Assembly (NCBI RefSeq): GCF_030161095.1
Contig: NZ_BSPP01000002.1
Coordinates: 248,001-312,000 of the forward strand
Direction: 5' to 3'
Length of the DNA: 64,000 nucleotides
DNA from: Cypionkella aquatica
GTDB lineage: Bacteria > Pseudomonadota > Alphaproteobacteria > Rhodobacterales > Rhodobacteraceae
The position numbers were made by a program, and so were the translations under genes. The notes under the pieces are model-generated. The model did not search any database. It was not told the origin of the DNA and worked only from the letters and a program-made list of their open reading frames with translations. Below, one piece after another: positions 60,767 through 64,000 of this stretch; the stretch's first letter is position 1; each line of letters begins with the position of its first letter.

Positions 60767-60812
60767 CTTTCATCCGTTTCTAAATATCCCGGGGGCCGGG
60801 GCAGCGCCCCGG
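60767..60812 (-). repeat. CCCCGGGATATTT repeat, family C, right (inverted) copy
   Basis: Read on the minus strand it repeats the left copy with a few changes (GATATTTAGAAACGGATGAAAG). It ends 28 nt before the CoA-ligase start. Confidence 0.8.
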
Positions 60813-60840
60813 TCGCGGATGCAGGGTGCGGAGGTTGGGC

Positions 60841-62829
60841 ATGAAGAACCTCGACCGTCTGTTGCGCCCGAAATCCATTGCCGTGCTGGGGGCTGGTTGG
60901 GCGCTGAATGTCATCGAGCAATGCCGCAAGATGGGCTTTGCCGGAGATATCTGGCCTGTGCACCCGACCAAGGCTGAGATTGGCGGGTTGCGCGCCTATG
61001 CCAGCCTTGCCGACCTGCCAAGCGCGCCGGATGCGACCTTTATCGGCGTCAATCGCTTTGCGACGATTGAGGTGGTGGGGGAACTGGCGGCGATGGGGGC
61101 GGGTGGCGCGATTTGTTTTGCCTCGGGTTGGACGGAAGCGGGTGCGCCTGATTTGCAGGCCAAGCTGGTGGCGGCGGCGGGGGATATGCCGATCCTTGGG
61201 CCGAATTGTTATGGGGTGATCAATTACCTTGACGGGGCGCTGTTGTGGCCGGATCAGCATGGCGGGATTCCGGTGACAAAGGGTGTGGCTTTGGTCAGCC
61301 AATCCTCGAACATCGTGATCAATCTTGGCATGCAGAAGCGGGCTTTGCCGGTGGCCTATGTGGCGTGCTTGGGCAATGCGGCGGTGGTGGGGCTTGCTGA
61401 TCTGGCGGGCGCTTTGCTGGATGATCCGCGCGTGACGGCTTTGGGCATGTATATTGAAGGCATCGACGACGCCGTTGCCTTTGCGGCTTTGGCGGAACGC
61501 GCGCGGGCGATGGGCAAGGGCGTTGTCTGTATCAAGTCGGGCAAGACCGAGTTGAGCCGGACGGCAGCTGCCAGCCATACCGCATCCTTGGCGGGCGGCG
61601 GGGCGGCGTCTTCGGCGTTTCTGCGCCAGATCGGTGTGGCAGAGGTGAACACGCCGTCGGAGCTGATTGAGACGCTGAAGATTTTCCACACCCACGGCCC
61701 GCAGATTGGCACGCGCATTTGTAGCCTGTCGTGTTCGGGCGGTGAGGCGGGGTTGGTGGCAGATTTGGCGGCACCTTATGGGATTGATTTCCCGCCGGTG
61801 CCGCAGGCCACGCATGATCGCTTGTTCAACGTGCTGGGCGAGATTCCGACGATTTCCAATCCGCTGGATTACCATACTTTTATTTGGGGTGATGGGCCGA
61901 AAACCACCGAGGTTTTCACCGCGATGCTCGAGGCTTATGACGCGGGGCTTTACATCATCGACCCGCCGAGAGGCGACCGCTGTGATCCGGCAGGGTATCA
62001 GCCTGCGCTGGATGCCATCGTGTCTGCGCAGAAGGTCAGCGGCAAGATCGCTTTGCCTGTCGCCTCGATGCCCGAAAACTTCGATGAGGCTGCGGCGATT
62101 GCCTTGATGGATCAGGGTGTCGTAACGCTGATGGGGTTGGAGACGGCGCTGGCTGCGGTGAAGGCGGCGCAACTGGCGCCGGGAGTGGCGGGTTGGCGTC
62201 CGGCGCGGGCTTTGCCGCCGCGCGACAGTGCGATGCTGTCCGAGGCCGAGGGCAAGGCTTTGCTGGCGACAGCCGGTGTGGCTGTGCCGCGTGCGGTGTC
62301 TGGGATCTTTGCCGAGGTGGTCGCGGGGGCTGCGGGACTGACCGCGCCGTTTGCCCTGAAAGGCTTGGGGTTTGCGCATAAGACCGAAGCGGGCGCGGTG
62401 CGTCTGGGGCTGACCAGCCTTGCGGGGCAAGCCGAGATGCCGGGGGCGACGGGCTATCTGGTTGAGGAAATGGTGACGGGCACGGTGGGCGAAATCCTGC
62501 TGGGGTTGCGGCGTGACCCGATTTATGGCGTCAGTCTGACGCTGGGGATGGGCGGAGTGACGGCTGAGGTTCTGGCCGATACCGTGACGCTGATCTTGCC
62601 CGCCACGCAGGCGCAGATTCTGCAGGCGATGCGGGGCTTGCGGCTGTGGCCGTTGCTGGATGGCTACCGGGGCCGCCCGCGCGCCGACATGGCGGCGGTG
62701 GCGGATATTGCCGTCACTTTGGGCAATCTGATGCTGGCCGACCAAAGCCTTGAGGAAATTGAGATCAATCCGATCCTTGTGCGCCAAAGCGGTGCCGTGG
62801 CGGTCGATGCCCTAATCAGGAAGGTGTAA
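60841..62829 (+). CDS. Acetate-CoA ligase (NDP-forming) family protein, probable betaine-acid CoA ligase
   Basis: This 662-residue protein is a fusion of succinyl-CoA-synthetase-like alpha and beta parts. The CoA-binding Rossmann start is LLRPKSIAVLGAG; the phosphohistidine site is in AAASHTASLAGG near residue 250. An ATP-grasp domain occupies the last 220 residues (FALKGLGFAHKTEAGAV, EEIEINPILV). In this cluster it most likely activates gamma-butyrobetaine, crotonobetaine or carnitine to the CoA thioester, a job done elsewhere by CaiC (AMP-forming) or CaiB. GGAGG precedes the start at 60841. Confidence 0.88.
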   Translation: MKNLDRLLRPKSIAVLGAGWALNVIEQCRKMGFAGDIWPVHPTKAEIGGLRAYASLADLPSAPDATFIGVNRFATIEVVGELAAMGAGGAICFASGWTEAGAPDLQAKLVAAAGDMPILGPNCYGVINYLDGALLWPDQHGGIPVTKGVALVSQSSNIVINLGMQKRALPVAYVACLGNAAVVGLADLAGALLDDPRVTALGMYIEGIDDAVAFAALAERARAMGKGVVCIKSGKTELSRTAAASHTASLAGGGAASSAFLRQIGVAEVNTPSELIETLKIFHTHGPQIGTRICSLSCSGGEAGLVADLAAPYGIDFPPVPQATHDRLFNVLGEIPTISNPLDYHTFIWGDGPKTTEVFTAMLEAYDAGLYIIDPPRGDRCDPAGYQPALDAIVSAQKVSGKIALPVASMPENFDEAAAIALMDQGVVTLMGLETALAAVKAAQLAPGVAGWRPARALPPRDSAMLSEAEGKALLATAGVAVPRAVSGIFAEVVAGAAGLTAPFALKGLGFAHKTEAGAVRLGLTSLAGQAEMPGATGYLVEEMVTGTVGEILLGLRRDPIYGVSLTLGMGGVTAEVLADTVTLILPATQAQILQAMRGLRLWPLLDGYRGRPRADMAAVADIAVTLGNLMLADQSLEEIEINPILVRQSGAVAVDALIRKV

Positions 62830-62832
62830 GCG

Positions 62833-63627
62833 ATGGAAATGCGCAGCGAAGGCCCGATCAAAACCCGCCGTGAGGGCGCTATCCTTGAAGTGACGCTCGA
62901 CGCGCCCAAGGCCAATGCGATCAGCCTGAAAACCAGCCGGGTGATGGGCGAAGTGTTCCGCGATTTCCGCGATGATGACAGCCTGCGGGTGTGTATCCTG
63001 CGCGCGGCGGGTGAGAAGTTCTTCTGCCCCGGTTGGGATTTGAAGGCGGCGGCGGATGGCGATGCGGTGGATGGCGATTACGGCGTGGGCGGCTTTGGCG
63101 GCTTGCAGGAATTGCCGAACCTGAACAAGCCGGTGATCGCGGCGGTGAATGGCATCTGCTGTGGTGGCGGGTTGGAATTGGCGCTCTCCGCCGATCTGAT
63201 CCTGTGTTCGGCTAACGCCACTTTTGCGCTGCCAGAGATCCGGTCGGGCACCGTGGCCGATGCGGCCAGCATCAAGCTGCCCAAGCGTATTCCCTATCAT
63301 GTTGCGATGGATTTGCTGCTGACGGGCCGCTGGTTTGACGCCGAAGAAGCGCTGCGCTGGGGGATCGTGAAGGAAATCACCACGTCCGAAGAGCTGCTGC
63401 CCAAGGCTTGGGATCTGGCGCGGCTGCTCGAATCTGGCCCGCCGCTGGTCTATGCCGCGATCAAGGAAGTGGTGCGCGAAGCCGAGAACATGCGCTTTCA
63501 AGACGCGCTGAACCGGGTGTCCAAGCGGCTGCTGCCAACGGTGGATAAGCTGTATTCCTCTGAGGATCAGCTAGAGGGCGCAAAGGCTTTTGCCGAAAAG
63601 CGTGATCCGGTGTGGAAGGGGCGCTAG
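62833..63627 (+). CDS. caiD: Carnitinyl-CoA dehydratase / crotonobetainyl-CoA hydratase
   Basis: This 264-residue crotonase matches E. coli CaiD closely from end to end, as recalled: ILEVTLDAPKANAIS, MGEVFRDFRDDDSLRV, GEKFFCPGWDLKAAADG and the C-terminal AFAEKRDPVWKGR. Two active-site glutamates are kept (GGGLELAL and ALPEIRSG), while the following GIVPDSGG is GTVADAAS here. It interconverts crotonobetainyl-CoA and L-carnitinyl-CoA. It follows the CoA ligase by 3 nt. Confidence 0.93.
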   Translation: MEMRSEGPIKTRREGAILEVTLDAPKANAISLKTSRVMGEVFRDFRDDDSLRVCILRAAGEKFFCPGWDLKAAADGDAVDGDYGVGGFGGLQELPNLNKPVIAAVNGICCGGGLELALSADLILCSANATFALPEIRSGTVADAASIKLPKRIPYHVAMDLLLTGRWFDAEEALRWGIVKEITTSEELLPKAWDLARLLESGPPLVYAAIKEVVREAENMRFQDALNRVSKRLLPTVDKLYSSEDQLEGAKAFAEKRDPVWKGR

Positions 63628-63743
63628 GCCCCGAGAATGTGTCCCCGCTGAGACAAATTTCTGTAGGTGGTAGGTTTGTAAAAAGTGATAGCAGGATGTA
63701 GTGCAAGGCTGCTATTCGGCACCGCTACAGCGACAACATTCGG

Positions 63744-64000
63744 CTATTTATCTGCAAAATCTGCATCCTCATACATCGGGCGGATTTCGATTTCAGACGG
63801 GCCGGGCATCGGATTGGGGCAACGGGTGACCCAATCCACTGCCTCGGCCATATCCTTGACCTGCCAGATCCAGAAGCCTGCGATGACCTCGTTGGTCGCG
63901 GCGAAGGGGCCATCGGAAATGGTGCGTCCCGTGCCATCAAAACGCACGCGTTTGCCAAGGCTGGACGGCTTTAATCCACCCATGGCGCGGGTGATGCCTG
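63744..64000 (-). CDS. YciI-like (YCII/DGPF domain) protein, 5' end outside window
   Basis: The frame is open through the right edge, so the N terminus is missing. The visible 85 residues carry the family signature: GGLKPSSLGKRVRF, DGPFAATNEVIAGFWIWQVKDMAEAVDW, RCPNPMPGPSEIEIRPMYE. DGPF proteins are often fused to or paired with ECF sigma factors, which would lie outside this window. The 116 nt between it and caiD hold no gene. Confidence 0.88.
   Translation of the reverse strand, partial: GITRAMGGLKPSSLGKRVRFDGTGRTISDGPFAATNEVIAGFWIWQVKDMAEAVDWVTRCPNPMPGPSEIEIRPMYEDADFADK

Noticed and set aside
60659-60844. Possible 61-codon gene between the family C repeats
   Set aside because: It runs through the hairpin and the inverted repeat, lacks a ribosome site and overlaps the CoA-ligase start.
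60682-62787. 701-codon minus-strand frame opposite the CoA ligase
   Set aside because: Product is rich in Arg, His, Gln and Pro without domains; the plus strand has a clear NDP-forming ligase.
1-64000. tRNA, rRNA, CRISPR array, phage or insertion sequence
   Set aside because: Intergenic gaps are short (none over about 310 nt) and no cloverleaf, regular repeat-spacer array, transposase or integrase was recognised. A covariance-model scan would settle small RNAs.

Overview
The window looks like part of the chromosome of a Rhodobacteraceae-type alphaproteobacterium. Supporting signs are high GC with strong G/C third positions, an FdsGBACD molybdenum formate dehydrogenase operon with the Rhodobacter gene order and an Mo-ligand cysteine at residue 386, an RpoHII-type sigma-32, the paired rsmI / LpoA-like genes, argH-lysA with small lipoproteins between them, and a carnitine-to-betaine cluster. 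No phage, insertion sequence, CRISPR array, rRNA or tRNA was recognised.

Layout. (1) 1-10785, plus strand: the right end of a hybrid polyketide/nonribosomal-peptide cluster. It holds a type I PKS cut by the window edge (AT-KR-DH-ACP-TE), a family 2 glycosyltransferase, an unusual NRPS initiation protein (formyltransferase, adenylation domain with a luciferase-like monooxygenase inside it, carrier protein; the specificity residues read as glycine) and a Sfp/EntD-type phosphopantetheinyl transferase. (2) 10775-18526, minus strand: a papain-like cysteine protease, then the formate dehydrogenase operon (fdsG-fdsB-fdsA-fdhD-fdsD) behind a LysR regulator. (3) 18652-25254: a single-domain S49 peptidase, a small membrane protein, a pteridine-reductase-like SDR, uvrC, an Old Yellow Enzyme, an azoreductase and a cold-shock protein, several with clear intrinsic terminators. 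(4) 25427-34663: a DUF4175 membrane protein, lysA, two very small lipoproteins, argH, a TlpA-like thioredoxin, a membrane protein, trpS and a rhomboid-fold protein that lacks catalytic residues. (5) 34822-49897: mostly housekeeping: murJ, dps, glnD, an LpoA-like lipoprotein, rsmI, yraN, gshB, comM, a GST with a cysteine-containing tail, rpoH2, coaBC, dut and a MoeB/ThiF enzyme. (6) 50192-54591: a polar amino-acid binding protein and permease without an adjacent ATPase, an M3 peptidase and an MgtC-like protein. (7) 54523-63627: a carnitine catabolic cluster: GlxA-type regulator, BKACE, a Cys-rich lipoprotein, carnitine dehydrogenase fused to a thioesterase, SDR, acyl-CoA dehydrogenase, a SelW-like protein, an NDP-forming CoA ligase and CaiD. 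A YciI-like gene is cut by the right edge.

How the genes work together. The NRPS would start a chain on formylated, probably oxidised, glycine, and the PKS would extend, reduce and release it. The PPTase arms both carrier domains. The Fds operon makes a soluble NAD-linked formate dehydrogenase plus its FdhD sulfurtransferase. The carnitine genes together describe gamma-butyrobetaine/crotonobetaine to carnitine to glycine betaine plus acetoacetate. Between genes there are recurring GC-hairpin + 'TATTT' repeats that sit just 3' of coding regions and look like a REP-type family of this lineage.
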